Source: Achromobacter insolitus | GTDB taxonomy: Bacteria > Pseudomonadota > Gammaproteobacteria > Burkholderiales > Burkholderiaceae_B | Assembly: GCF_002209555.1 (NCBI RefSeq) | Contig: NZ_NJIF01000011.1 | Span: 62,001 to 126,000, forward strand | Reading direction: 5' to 3' | DNA: 64,000 nucleotides | Shown: positions 32,968 to 42,101 of the stretch, piece by piece | How positions within the stretch are numbered: position 1 is the stretch's first letter | How the letters are laid out: every line of letters begins with the position of its first letter | Notes under the pieces: generated by a model | What the model was told of the DNA's origin: nothing | The model's input: only the letters and a program-made list of their open reading frames with translations | Database searches by the model: none | Made by a program: the position numbers and the translations under genes

Positions 32968-35900
32968 CTAGTTATCGTCGCGGTACATCGAGCGAGCCCG
33001 CGCCGCCTTCTGCGAGTCGCGCCGCTGTAGCGCTGCCTCGATCTGCCGGGCAATCTCGGCGGGTGACGTGCCGGCGGCCGGTGTGATGTGAATATGGATC
33101 GTGTCGCCTTGGACCGTGACCGCACCGCGCGAGCGAGGGACGAGCGCGGCGGAAGTGTCAAAGGCGAGGGCCGGGGCCGAATGGACGGCCGGCGCTTCAT
33201 CAGGGCGAATGTTCATACCCTGCGGTGCCGTGTCGCGGTCGGCCATTTGCAGCGCTTGCATGCGATCCGCCATTGCGGAAAGCGCGGCAAGCGTTCCTCC
33301 CAGCATCCGACCCAGGGGACCGCCCGCGAGGGCTCCGGGAATGCTCCGCAAAAACCGCGACAAGTGGCCGGGCGCGGCTTCCTGTGTCTGAGGTTGCGCC
33401 AACGGGGCTACAAGGCGCGCGTCAGTGTCTGGCGTGGGTTGGCCTGCCTTTGGTCGAGAAATCGCCTCTGCGGCCGTTTGCGGCGGCCTTGCGGGCTGGT
33501 CCAGCACTCTAGGGCCGGTCGCAGGCGCAAAGACGAACTGCGCGGCCAGCGAAACAGGAGCCGCGGGCATCATCTGCATGACCTCGGCGCGATTGAGCGC
33601 CAGGCTTGCGGCAAGCTCAACGGGCCTCGGGCGGTTGACCTCGGCAAACTCTGCCGCCGGCACTACCGGCGGCGCGAGCGCGCCCGCCAGCGCTACGGAT
33701 GCGGCCAGCGTGCGCGCTGCCCGCATTGCCTGCGGCTGGCCGCTGTTGATCCCCACGGCCGCGCCTTCGGACACGTATTCGCCCATCGTCGCCATGACTC
33801 GGCTAGGTGAATGGATCCCGAGCTTTTCCTTGAACCACGAAATGACGCCGCCGCCCATTTCGCTGATCGCTTCCTTGACCGCGCCGCCCATGCTGCGAAC
33901 GCCATTTATCAGGCCTTGCATCAGGTTGCGGCCCAGCTCGCCAAAGTCTCCCGGCATTTGAAGCCCGAGCGCGCCGAGGGCATTGGTGGCGGCCTCCTGC
34001 AATAGCGCCAGGGGCGACCAGCTGGACAGACCCGCAGACAAGGCGGCCAGTCCGCCGTCAAACACTGCGCTCACGTTCTGCCATATGCCGGCGAACCAGC
34101 CCGATAGGCCGTCCCACGATTGCGCCAGGACGGGAACGGGATTCATTGCGTCCAAGGCGGTCGAGAGTCCCGCGCCGGCACGGTCGAATACGCCGGCCAC
34201 GGCTTGCCACTGGCTCGAAAACCAGTTTGAGACGCCGCCCCAGGCGCGCGAAAGCCACGGCATGGGATCCATGGCCCGCAGCCCGTTCACCACGGCCGCA
34301 GAGGCGCGATCAAAGGTAGTCAGGACGCGCGACCACAGGCCCGAGAAAAAGCCCGAGAGCTGCCCCCAGTTGCTGTAGATGCCATACGCGGCCAGCCCGA
34401 TGGCGGTAGCGGCCAGTCCGATGGGATTCATCAGGAAAAGGCGGCCTACTGCGGTGAGGGCGGTAGCGAGCATTCCAAAGCCGCCACGGGCGAGCGAAGC
34501 CAGCGCACCGGCCAGGCCGACGCCCTTGATGCCCAGCATCGTCATGCCGTAGCGCATCAGCACGAATGGACCCAGCACGCTCGCCATTGCGAGCGTCAGC
34601 GCGCCCAGGCCGGTCACGACAAGCGCGCCCACCGCTGCGACTTTTGCAAGGCTCGCGCTCAGTACGGGATTTTCGACCGCCCAGCCCTTCGCCTTGCCGA
34701 TGAGGCCGGTGATGCCCTGCGAGATTTCGCGCAGCGCTCCGTCGTTCTGCTCTTCCAGCTCGATGCCCAGGTCTTCCCAGGCGCTGCTTAGTTCGTCCAG
34801 GTCGCCGCGCAGGTTGTCGGCCATGGTGCTGGCGGCCTTCTGTGCTTCACCGTTCGGCTTGCGGTTGATCTGAACAAACTTCTGCAATTCCCCTGAGCTG
34901 GCTTGTTGGGTCAGCACCTGCAAGGCGCTGAATGCTTCTTCACCTGCAATTGCCTTGAAGAAGCCCGCGCGCTTCGCATTCCCGAACTTGCGGGTCTTGG
35001 CGTCGATCTCCGCCAGGATCGCCGGCAGGTCGCGCAGATTCCCCTTCGCGTCGGCCGTCTTGATTCCCAGCTCTTTCAGCGCATCGGCCGCCATCTTTGG
35101 CGGGGCGGCGAGGCGGCCCAGGATCGCCCGCAGGGCGGTGCCGCCCATGCTCCCCTGTATGCCTGCATCGCCCAGCTTGCCGGCCATCGCTGCGGCCGTT
35201 TCAAGATCGACGCCGACACCGGCCGCGACTGGTCCAACGTATTTCATTGTGTCCCCGAGCATTGCCAGGGATACGTTCGACCGCGTGAAAGTGGCGACCA
35301 GGATGTCACTCACGTTGTTCATGCGCTCGGCTGGAAGATTGAAGCCTGTGAGGATGTTGGACGCGATATCGGCAGTTTGCGCCAGTTCTGTGTCACCAGC
35401 CTTTGCCAAAGAGAGCATGCCCGGCATCGCGGAAATGATCGCGTTTGGCTTAAATCCCGCCATGGCTAGGAAGCCCTGTGCGTCTGCGGCCTGGCCCGCC
35501 GTGTACATGGTGGTGGCCCCAAGATCGCGGGCCTGGGCGCGCAGCGCGATCATTTGCGGGTCTGTCTGCTCCAGCCGCGCGAGCGCTTGCACTTTGCTCA
35601 TGCTGAAATCGAAATCCAAACCCGGTGCGATGAGTTTGGAGCCGGCAAAGAGCGCCGCGCCACCTGACGCCACGCCGGCCGCACCCGCGCCCGCCATACC
35701 GCCGGCCATGGCTCGCCCCTTGTCGTAGCTCTCCCGGGCATGCGCGGCGCGTTGCTGAGCTGCTGCCACCGATTTCAAGCGGGAAGCCTGATCGGTGAGT
35801 GCGCTATTGGTCTGCGCGATGCGAGACCGCAAGGCGCGCTCACCCTCGGCTAAATTCGTGGTCGATACGCTGGCGGCGGATAGACGGCCGCGCAGGCGTT

Positions 35901-36255
35901 CCAGGGTGACGGCCTTTTCGGACACCTCACGTTTGAGGCGGCCCGCCGAGGCCTTGGCCGCATCGAAATCACGCTGCATCTGCCGCGTAGGTGTCTGCGT
36001 TGTGCGTATTGCTACAGCGAGCTGCGCAACGCGCTGCTGCGCTGCCGCCAGCTCCCCCCGGCTATTGCGCAGGCCTGCCGAGAGTTCGCGGAATTCTCCG
36101 ATATCACGCTGCGCCGCGTTCAATCCACGCAGGCGCTCCCGAAGTTGCACCATGTCCCGGCCAGCTGCGCCGGCCCGGTCGCGGATTCTGCCGAGCGGGC
36201 CGCTCAGCTTGTCGTTCATCGCGGCCTGTACGCGCAGAATCAGCGCCTTGTCCAT
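32968..36255 (-). CDS. T: Tail tape-measure protein T
   Basis: 1095 residues. N-terminal coiled coils (about 1-180), a conserved tape-measure segment with AGAAGVASGGAALFAG and FLAMAGFKPNAIISAMPGML (about 190-300), a cluster of hydrophobic helices (about 525-640) and a Ser/Pro/Ala-rich C-terminus with GVISWFKEKLGIHSPSRVM, a motif common at the end of phage tape measures. It sets tail length and is ejected during infection. Slightly longer than P2 T (815 residues), predicting a longer tail. Confidence 0.93.
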   Translation of the reverse strand: MDKALILRVQAAMNDKLSGPLGRIRDRAGAAGRDMVQLRERLRGLNAAQRDIGEFRELSAGLRNSRGELAAAQQRVAQLAVAIRTTQTPTRQMQRDFDAAKASAGRLKREVSEKAVTLERLRGRLSAASVSTTNLAEGERALRSRIAQTNSALTDQASRLKSVAAAQQRAAHARESYDKGRAMAGGMAGAGAAGVASGGAALFAGSKLIAPGLDFDFSMSKVQALARLEQTDPQMIALRAQARDLGATTMYTAGQAADAQGFLAMAGFKPNAIISAMPGMLSLAKAGDTELAQTADIASNILTGFNLPAERMNNVSDILVATFTRSNVSLAMLGDTMKYVGPVAAGVGVDLETAAAMAGKLGDAGIQGSMGGTALRAILGRLAAPPKMAADALKELGIKTADAKGNLRDLPAILAEIDAKTRKFGNAKRAGFFKAIAGEEAFSALQVLTQQASSGELQKFVQINRKPNGEAQKAASTMADNLRGDLDELSSAWEDLGIELEEQNDGALREISQGITGLIGKAKGWAVENPVLSASLAKVAAVGALVVTGLGALTLAMASVLGPFVLMRYGMTMLGIKGVGLAGALASLARGGFGMLATALTAVGRLFLMNPIGLAATAIGLAAYGIYSNWGQLSGFFSGLWSRVLTTFDRASAAVVNGLRAMDPMPWLSRAWGGVSNWFSSQWQAVAGVFDRAGAGLSTALDAMNPVPVLAQSWDGLSGWFAGIWQNVSAVFDGGLAALSAGLSSWSPLALLQEAATNALGALGLQMPGDFGELGRNLMQGLINGVRSMGGAVKEAISEMGGGVISWFKEKLGIHSPSRVMATMGEYVSEGAAVGINSGQPQAMRAARTLAASVALAGALAPPVVPAAEFAEVNRPRPVELAASLALNRAEVMQMMPAAPVSLAAQFVFAPATGPRVLDQPARPPQTAAEAISRPKAGQPTPDTDARLVAPLAQPQTQEAAPGHLSRFLRSIPGALAGGPLGRMLGGTLAALSAMADRMQALQMADRDTAPQGMNIRPDEAPAVHSAPALAFDTSAALVPRSRGAVTVQGDTIHIHITPAAGTSPAEIARQIEAALQRRDSQKAARARSMYRDDN

Positions 36256-36258
36256 CTT

Positions 36259-36378
36259 CTAATCTCCACTGCCCTGATGACGAATGCGCGCCCGTTCTCG
36301 CCAAGCGCCCAGCTCGTGCAGCGAAAGCCGATCCATGTCCTCAAGCTTCCAATGGAAGACCAGGGCAAGGTCGGCCAT
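36259..36378 (-). CDS. E': Tail assembly protein E' (GpE family), 39 residues
   Basis: Short frame starting MADLALVFHWKLEDMD and ending before gene T; the HW...MD...LxxWRERAR pattern is that of the P2 GpE family. It lies in the -1 frame relative to gene E and is open upstream as far as the E slippery site, so the main product is probably the E+E' frameshift fusion rather than a free peptide. Its stop is four bases from the T start. Confidence 0.85.
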   Translation of the reverse strand: MADLALVFHWKLEDMDRLSLHELGAWRERARIRHQGSGD

Positions 36379-36386
36379 CGCCTCTT

Positions 36387-36746
36387 CTACACGATCTGGT
36401 AACGGGCCTTCTCGGCCTTCGTCATGAAAAAAACGTTGACGGCCATACCCATCGCCATCAGGTCCGGCGGATCCAGGCGCGCGACTTCCTGCGGTGTCAA
36501 CATGGGCTGACTGATGCGCGGCAGCAGCGTTTGCAGAGACGCCACGTCCAGCGTGGACAGCGCCATGAGGGAAAGGCCCCGCAGCGCGCCGGCCGAGGGC
36601 TTGCGAACCGTGATCTTTTCGATGGTCGTTTCCCCGCGCACCAGGGGCGTATCCAGCTCGATGACGCGCTCATCGGGATTGGTGTTCTCGGTCAAAGGCG
36701 CGCCGCTTTCGGTCGCGTTGGTGGCGGTCTGGGTATGGTCTTGCAT
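36387..36746 (-). CDS. E: Tail assembly protein E
   Basis: 119 residues, homologous to P2 gpE: IELDTPLVRGETTIEKITVRKPSAGALRG and MTKAEKARYQIV are family-like. It acts with the frameshift product E+E' as a tape-measure chaperone during tail assembly. Codons 106-107 (TTT TTC) with the preceding T make the heptamer T TTT TTC. A -1 slip there leads through 16 residues into E', giving a 162-residue fusion. Preceded by FII with 39 bases between. Confidence 0.92.
   Translation of the reverse strand: MQDHTQTATNATESGAPLTENTNPDERVIELDTPLVRGETTIEKITVRKPSAGALRGLSLMALSTLDVASLQTLLPRISQPMLTPQEVARLDPPDLMAMGMAVNVFFMTKAEKARYQIV
36426..36432 (-). other. Programmed -1 frameshift site in gene E
   Basis: Minus-strand heptamer T TTT TTC in the X XXY YYZ phase of gene E (codons 106-107). 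The -1 frame after it stays open for 55 codons through E' to 36259. P2 and its relatives make the E+E' tail chaperone by exactly such a slip. Confidence 0.85.
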
Positions 36747-36785
36747 GATCTGTCTTCCTTTCGATCTTTGATTGGCGGCCAGGGC

Positions 36786-37301
36786 TTACATGCCGATGGC
36801 GCGGCGGATACCTTCGGCCAGGTCGGTGCCGCCGATGTTCATGATGTTGTTGAACACGTCGATTTCGGTGAGGACTTCGCCGTTGAGCGTTTCCTTGTAG
36901 TAGGTGCAATGCGTGGCAATCTTCCATTCGGTGTCGTCGCCTACTTTGGACTCACCCCGGTCCAGCTCCTGATGCCGGCCGCGCAGCACGATTTCCACCT
37001 CATCCACTGCGCCCGTGTCGTCGCGTTGATAGGCGCCAGCAAAGCGCACCTGTACACCGCTGATAGTCGATGCGCCGAGCTGCTTGAGGATGTCCTTGAC
37101 GTAGCCGCCGCAAGTCCATTCGGTCTTGAGCGCTTCATCTTCCAGGCCGAAATCGGCAAAGGCCGCGCCGGGCATGCCTGCGGCGCGGTATGCCTCCATC
37201 TTGCGCGACAGCTTCGGCGCGGTGAAGGCGGTGGCGATTCCGATCATGGAACCACCGTCCAGAAAAATGTTCAGGTTCTTGAGTTTCGACGGCATGCCCA
37301 T
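36786..37301 (-). CDS. FII: Major tail tube protein FII
   Basis: 171 residues, the P2 FII homologue that polymerises into the inner tail tube. LKNLNIFLDGGSMIGIATAFTAPKLSRKMEAY and TEIDVFNNIMNIGGTDLAEGIRRAIGM are family features (described, not fully quoted). The start could be the first or third residue Met. Lies directly after the sheath gene FI in the FI-D operon. Confidence 0.93.
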   Translation of the reverse strand: MGMPSKLKNLNIFLDGGSMIGIATAFTAPKLSRKMEAYRAAGMPGAAFADFGLEDEALKTEWTCGGYVKDILKQLGASTISGVQVRFAGAYQRDDTGAVDEVEIVLRGRHQELDRGESKVGDDTEWKIATHCTYYKETLNGEVLTEIDVFNNIMNIGGTDLAEGIRRAIGM

Positions 37302-37352
37302 GGCAATAGCTCCGTATGGTTGATGGGGCCGCCGGCTGGCGGCCCAGGTGAG

Positions 37353-38528
37353 TTAGCCGGCCAGCTGCGCGGCGAAGTCCGCCAGGTAACGATCAGTGAT
37401 GCGCTGGGTGAACGTGATGTTCTCGGCGGGCGGAACCGGCGTGTAGTCGTAGTCAATCGCGAGCTTGCCGGCCTTCATCGCTTCCTTGGTGTTCAGCTCG
37501 GGATCGAACCAGGCTCCACCGCCTAGCAGGTAGCCGAGATTGACCCATTCGCGGAACTTGGCATTGATGCCTTCGAGGATGTCGCGCACCAGCTGCGGGT
37601 GCAGGGGCTTGTCAACGGCCCACATATGCGCCTCGGCCATCGTGTCGCCCACTACCTGGGCGGTGCGGGTGTAGTTCTCGAAGGGGAAGAGACTTTGCGG
37701 ACCAGCGCACGTACGGCTGCCCCAGAAGCGCAGCCCGGTGGACTGAATCAGCGTGGTGATGTCCTTTTCGTTCAGATAGCCCGCGTCCGTGCTGGGCTCC
37801 TGCAGGTCGAAATACACGTCATGGCTGATGCCGGTTGCGCCATTGACGGTGACGTTGGATAGCGTCTTGTGCCAGCCGATTTCATGGTCAATCTTGGCGC
37901 GCAGACCCAGCGCGACGGCCGCAGAGGCGATGCGCTTTTCTGCGTTGGTCACGGTGTCCCACGAAACGAAGTCCGGCCAAATCAGCATCAGCTCACGCGC
38001 GCCGAAGGTCTCGCGGTAGGCCGCGACCTCTTCAATAGTTTCGCAGCCGTAAGCGTTCGCGTAAGCGAAGCCGCGCAGCTTCTGAGCGATCACGGCCAGT
38101 TCCGCAGCCACGCCCGGCGTGTCGAGGCCTGGCGCGCCGAGAATCCGCGGCTTGATCATCGGGCCGCTGGATTGAGCGGATAGGAGCGCTTGCAAGCCGG
38201 TATAGCGGCCGTTCTGCGTGCCGCCGATCACGTTGGAAGTGGTTTCGGCTTCGGTTTCGCCCTGCGGGACGCGAACAACGACAGTAGCGGCGTTTGCCTG
38301 GTCCTTGATCGCGTCGAGCGCGCGGGCGAGGGTGCCCTTGGTGCCAGCCTTGTCCAGCTTGCGCTGAATGTTCGTCAGCAGGACCGGACGATTGACGGGG
38401 AATACTTCCGGGTCGGCGTCTTCCGCCGTGGCGACGAAGCCGACGACGGCAGTGTTGATAGTGCGGATGGGGCGCGTGCCGTCGTCAGCTTCGACAACGC
38501 GCACGCCGTGATGGTAATCCTGGGCCAT
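37353..38528 (-). CDS. FI: Tail sheath protein FI
   Basis: 391 residues, P2 FI homologue, the contractile tail sheath. Begins MAQDYHHGVRVVEADDG, contains NTAVVGFVATAEDAD and RFWGSRTCAGPQSLFPFEN, and ends ITFTQRITDRYLADFAAQLAG. First gene of the late operon FI-FII-E-E'-T-U-D. The 165-base upstream region holds a candidate Ogr-type promoter. Confidence 0.94.
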   Translation of the reverse strand: MAQDYHHGVRVVEADDGTRPIRTINTAVVGFVATAEDADPEVFPVNRPVLLTNIQRKLDKAGTKGTLARALDAIKDQANAATVVVRVPQGETEAETTSNVIGGTQNGRYTGLQALLSAQSSGPMIKPRILGAPGLDTPGVAAELAVIAQKLRGFAYANAYGCETIEEVAAYRETFGARELMLIWPDFVSWDTVTNAEKRIASAAVALGLRAKIDHEIGWHKTLSNVTVNGATGISHDVYFDLQEPSTDAGYLNEKDITTLIQSTGLRFWGSRTCAGPQSLFPFENYTRTAQVVGDTMAEAHMWAVDKPLHPQLVRDILEGINAKFREWVNLGYLLGGGAWFDPELNTKEAMKAGKLAIDYDYTPVPPAENITFTQRITDRYLADFAAQLAG

Positions 38529-38604
38529 AGTGGGGCTCTCCGGTAGTTGCGCCGCGATGGCGCTGGACCTTGCTAGATGCAGCGGCCAGTTTGTGGGCTG
38601 GCCT

Positions 38605-38647
38605 TCGCGCGCGCACGGAGAGACGCTTGTTTATGGCTTGGGGACAA
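38605..38647 (-). promoter_or_regulatory. Candidate late promoter of the FI operon
   Basis: Activator-like dyad TTGT-N13-ACAA (plus 38627-38647), then seven bases downstream in the direction of transcription a GC-alternating 15-mer (plus strand TCGCGCGCGCACGGA, 38605-38619). The same 15-mer at the same spacing occurs upstream of V. No -35 box, as expected for Ogr-activated promoters. Confidence 0.6.
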
Positions 38648-38693
38648 TGGGGGGAAGGGGCCGACGCGGTGCACGCCGGCCTGGCGATAGCTT

Positions 38694-39143
38694 CTAGACT
38701 TGGGGCAGTTCTAGGGTGGGCAGTTGCCCGATGATGTTGTCAGCGCTCGGGAGTGGTTCGCCCGCCTCTTGAGCCTCGCCGACGATGGCATAGAACTTTT
38801 CCCAGACCTCGCTGCGCCACGCCCGGAACGCCAAACCTTCGGCCTGATACTTCGGACTGGCCGGCTCATCGGCGTAGGAGACAGCGGTTTTCAGGTCGTC
38901 ATAGATGCTCTGCCGCGCGCGGTTGTCCATATGCAATTGGACGAGCGCAATAAGCCGGCGCATTGCTTCCTCGGGATCTGCACGCGGCTTTTGAAATTCG
39001 CCATCGCTGTACGAATCGCCTACTTCTACGCTTTCCTCGCAGGCGATCCAAAGAAGGTCAGGATGGTAGCGGCCGGCCGGGTCAACGTCCGTGATTTCGG
39101 CAACTTTTCCATCGACAATCAAAGCCCAGTATTTCTGTTCCAT
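38694..39143 (-). CDS. Tail-fibre assembly/accessory protein
   Basis: 149 residues. Begins EQKYWALIVDGKVAEITDVDP, with a C-terminal helical part (AFRAWRSEVWEKFYAIVGEAQ). Position directly after the tail fibre gene H matches P2 gene G, the fibre chaperone, although the sequence is not obviously gpG and resembles DUF4376-type phage proteins. Translation starts six bases after the H stop. Assignment rests on context and size. Confidence 0.65.
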   Translation of the reverse strand: MEQKYWALIVDGKVAEITDVDPAGRYHPDLLWIACEESVEVGDSYSDGEFQKPRADPEEAMRRLIALVQLHMDNRARQSIYDDLKTAVSYADEPASPKYQAEGLAFRAWRSEVWEKFYAIVGEAQEAGEPLPSADNIIGQLPTLELPQV

Positions 39144-39149
39144 TTTTTC

Positions 39150-42101
39150 TCACCACTCAATAATGACTGCGCCATGCGCGCCAGGAGCGCCTGCGCTGTT
39201 TACGCGGCCGCCGCCACCTACTCCCGGGTTCGTGCGTCGGCTGGAATCCACTACCCCAAACGGCGAGGTGAACCCTCCGCCAGCCCCGCCGAGAAATCCA
39301 CTCCCGTACACGTCCCGCACGCAGACCGAGCCCGCGCCTCCGTCCCACCCAAACCCCGCGCCACCGTTCGACGTGCCGCCAGACGAGGAATTTGCGTCCC
39401 GGGTGCCGCCCGCGCCGCCGGTTGCAGAGCACATGGTTCCAAAAGAGGACGTGCCGCCCGCACCGCCATTGGTTCCGGTCACCGTGGCACCGGCTCCACC
39501 TGCGCCGACGGTGATAGGCACGGAAGCCATGCCGGAGACATCAAAGATGCCCTCCCAATACCCGCCCTGGCCTCCACCGGAAGGGCCAGGCGCGACGTTG
39601 TCACTGGCCCCGCCACCGCCGCCACCTATAACCCTGACTCGCACCTTCGTGACGCCCGTAGGCTTGACCCAGGTGAACGTGCCGGGAGTTATGTAGACCT
39701 GTTGCCCCGTTACGGCCTTCAATGCGTCACCCAGCTTCTTGGGCGTGATGACTGTTGCATCGTCCGCCATCGCTGCTGCCTGGGCCGTCGTCGCTAGGCG
39801 TGCCGTACCTTGCCGTGCTTCAGTAGCCGTGGGGAACCGGGAGAGGCCCGGGTGATAGTTCCAATCCGACCACACATTGTTGTAGCGACCGCGCGTGTAG
39901 TACTCGCCCGTGTCGTACACCGTGTAAGTATGGGTCGTAATCTGCGGTCCCGCCGATCCGACTTTCAAGGTACCGGCCTTGTTGGTCGGATAGTTGCGCT
40001 CGGCCGTGGCGTTGGCGTTCATACGCTGGCCGTAATCCCCCGGCACCGTAATGGTGTTCAAATCCTCCGTGTTGAGTGGGTTATCCGCGCCCAGCCCAAA
40101 GGCGTTACCCACGGTCAAGATGCGTCCGGGCGTTGCATCGTTTGGCCCGGTCTGCGTGTCCAGGGCGTGCGTGTGGCTCGTTGCCTGTACGCTGTTAGAG
40201 CTTGTTGCCGATAGGGTGCCAGGCGTGCCGAGCGTAAGCGTGCGACTGGTTGAGAGCGTGCCGCCGCCGGTCATACCATTGCCTGCCACAATGCTGGATG
40301 CGGCCGAAGCTGCCCCGATGTCGGCAGCGCTCACATCTAGCTGATGACTGTGCGAAGTCGTAGAGACAGTGTTGGTAGAGTCTTTGGTGATCGTGCTGGG
40401 CGTGCCGAGGGTGAGCGTGCGGTTCGCGGCCAATGTGCCGCCGCCCGTCATGCCATTGCCAGCGACGATCTGGCGGGCTGCGTCGGCCTTCAAAGCCAGT
40501 GCTTCTGACAGGCCGCTTACGCTGGACATATCAGCGCGGGCAAAGGCCAGATTGCCGCTCGCCAGCGTGACGCTAACGGTCTCAAATGCGGTGACGGGCT
40601 CGACCTTCCAGCCGGTTCCCCAGGTTTCGACCGTCGCGCCCGGAGTGTTGTACTTGGCATGCACTTCAGAGACCGAAACAGTCGGGTATTGCCAAGACCG
40701 CGTTACGTCGCCCAGCCAAATGCAGATGTCGCCGGCCGAGTCCGAACCGAAGCGCACCGGCAAATCACTGTTGGGGGTGCCGGCGATAATCGTTGCGCCG
40801 CAGCGCGCCCAGGTCTTCCCGGTCTGCGCGTAGCCATGAATCAGCACCGAGACGGGCGGCGTGTCTGCCAGGTACTCGAAGATGTCCACGCGCATGCGGA
40901 TCATCGAGTTCCGGCCTACGGCGATGGGCGGGAGCTTGATTTTCATTGCGCCCACGACGGACGCTATGTGCGTCGAGTACGACCCGCCATCGGGGAGCAA
41001 GACGTGCGCGGTTCTGCCAGATGTGTCATTGGTGCCGTAAAGACTGCCTACAGCCGCTCCGGCGGCAAGCGTCACAGGACCGGAGATTGCGCCGCCCGCG
41101 CGAGGATAGGCCTGGATGTCCTCCAAGACTTGTTCAGGAGTGCGCGGTGCAAATGCATTGGTGCCTGCGCCGGTCAGATACGAGCCCGCTGCCACCGTCC
41201 CCAGGCCAGTGCCACCGCGAGCAACGGGCAGGATTCCGAGAGAGGCCTTGGAAACATCCAACCCAGTCACGACAAGTTGAACGTTTCCAGACCCATCGAA
41301 GTTGACCGCTGCCGCCGTGGCCCCGCCGATGATGGAAAACGAGCGGGTGGCTGCAAGCTTGGTAGCGGTTTGCGCATTGCCAATGGTCGTGCTTTCGGCC
41401 TTCGTGATACGCCCCTTTGCATCCACGGTCACGACGGCAACAGCGTTTGCGGAACCATACACGCCAGCCGTGACGCCAGAGGCGGCGAGTGTGCCGACGA
41501 ATGAAACATTCTTCGTGCCGTCGAAGGAGACCGAGCCGGTAAGGTCGCCTGTTACCGAGATAGTGCGGGCCGTTGCGAGCTTCGCTGCCGCCACGGCGGT
41601 TGCCGTCTTGTCCAGCTTCTTGTCTAAGCCTTCGTCCACGTAGCCGCGCGTAGCCAGGACCACGGCTGGATCAATCTTCAATTCGATGGGGACTTGCCCC
41701 GACACAACCAGGGCGATGCGTAGCACCTGGTCACGCGCAGCGCCCTCGGAAAGCAGCGGCTTGAAGCTGGGCGCGCAGTTGGCGATGATCACCAGCTGAT
41801 TGGCCTCGTCCCAAATGGCCAGCTCCCGGATCCACCAGCCGCCGATGTCCGAGGGTAGGACCGCTTCGATGATCAAAAGCGCGGAGTTCGTGGGGTCACG
41901 AAACAGGCGATTGATCTGCACGCGGTGCCGCTCACCGATCAGCGTTTTCTGATCGCGGTTCGGCGTCGGGACCGGCGCATTGTCTCCGCCGCCGTCACCG
42001 ACTGACATATGCGTGTACTTGAGCGCCTTGCCGGTCAATTGCGCATTGGCGATGGCCGCCTCGCCTGCGGCCGTTGGGATGGCGAAATATTTCTGTGTCA
42101 T
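39150..42101 (-). CDS. H: Tail fibre protein H with glycine-rich C-terminal domain
   Basis: 983 residues, receptor-binding fibre. The N-terminus (TQKYFAIPTAAGEAAIANAQ ... DIGGWWIRELAIWDEANQL) is the P2-type fibre domain that attaches to the baseplate. The shaft contains repeats: VAGNGMTGGGTL occurs twice, about 52 residues apart, each followed by RTLTLGTP and a SHxHxLD motif. The last about 140 residues are extremely Gly-rich (VRVIGGGGGGASDN ..., GAGGAGATVTG ..., ending HGAVIIEW), like poly-glycine sandwich tip domains of other phage adhesins. Host range is probably set here. Confidence 0.9.
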   Translation of the reverse strand: MTQKYFAIPTAAGEAAIANAQLTGKALKYTHMSVGDGGGDNAPVPTPNRDQKTLIGERHRVQINRLFRDPTNSALLIIEAVLPSDIGGWWIRELAIWDEANQLVIIANCAPSFKPLLSEGAARDQVLRIALVVSGQVPIELKIDPAVVLATRGYVDEGLDKKLDKTATAVAAAKLATARTISVTGDLTGSVSFDGTKNVSFVGTLAASGVTAGVYGSANAVAVVTVDAKGRITKAESTTIGNAQTATKLAATRSFSIIGGATAAAVNFDGSGNVQLVVTGLDVSKASLGILPVARGGTGLGTVAAGSYLTGAGTNAFAPRTPEQVLEDIQAYPRAGGAISGPVTLAAGAAVGSLYGTNDTSGRTAHVLLPDGGSYSTHIASVVGAMKIKLPPIAVGRNSMIRMRVDIFEYLADTPPVSVLIHGYAQTGKTWARCGATIIAGTPNSDLPVRFGSDSAGDICIWLGDVTRSWQYPTVSVSEVHAKYNTPGATVETWGTGWKVEPVTAFETVSVTLASGNLAFARADMSSVSGLSEALALKADAARQIVAGNGMTGGGTLAANRTLTLGTPSTITKDSTNTVSTTSHSHQLDVSAADIGAASAASSIVAGNGMTGGGTLSTSRTLTLGTPGTLSATSSNSVQATSHTHALDTQTGPNDATPGRILTVGNAFGLGADNPLNTEDLNTITVPGDYGQRMNANATAERNYPTNKAGTLKVGSAGPQITTHTYTVYDTGEYYTRGRYNNVWSDWNYHPGLSRFPTATEARQGTARLATTAQAAAMADDATVITPKKLGDALKAVTGQQVYITPGTFTWVKPTGVTKVRVRVIGGGGGGASDNVAPGPSGGGQGGYWEGIFDVSGMASVPITVGAGGAGATVTGTNGGAGGTSSFGTMCSATGGAGGTRDANSSSGGTSNGGAGFGWDGGAGSVCVRDVYGSGFLGGAGGGFTSPFGVVDSSRRTNPGVGGGGRVNSAGAPGAHGAVIIEW

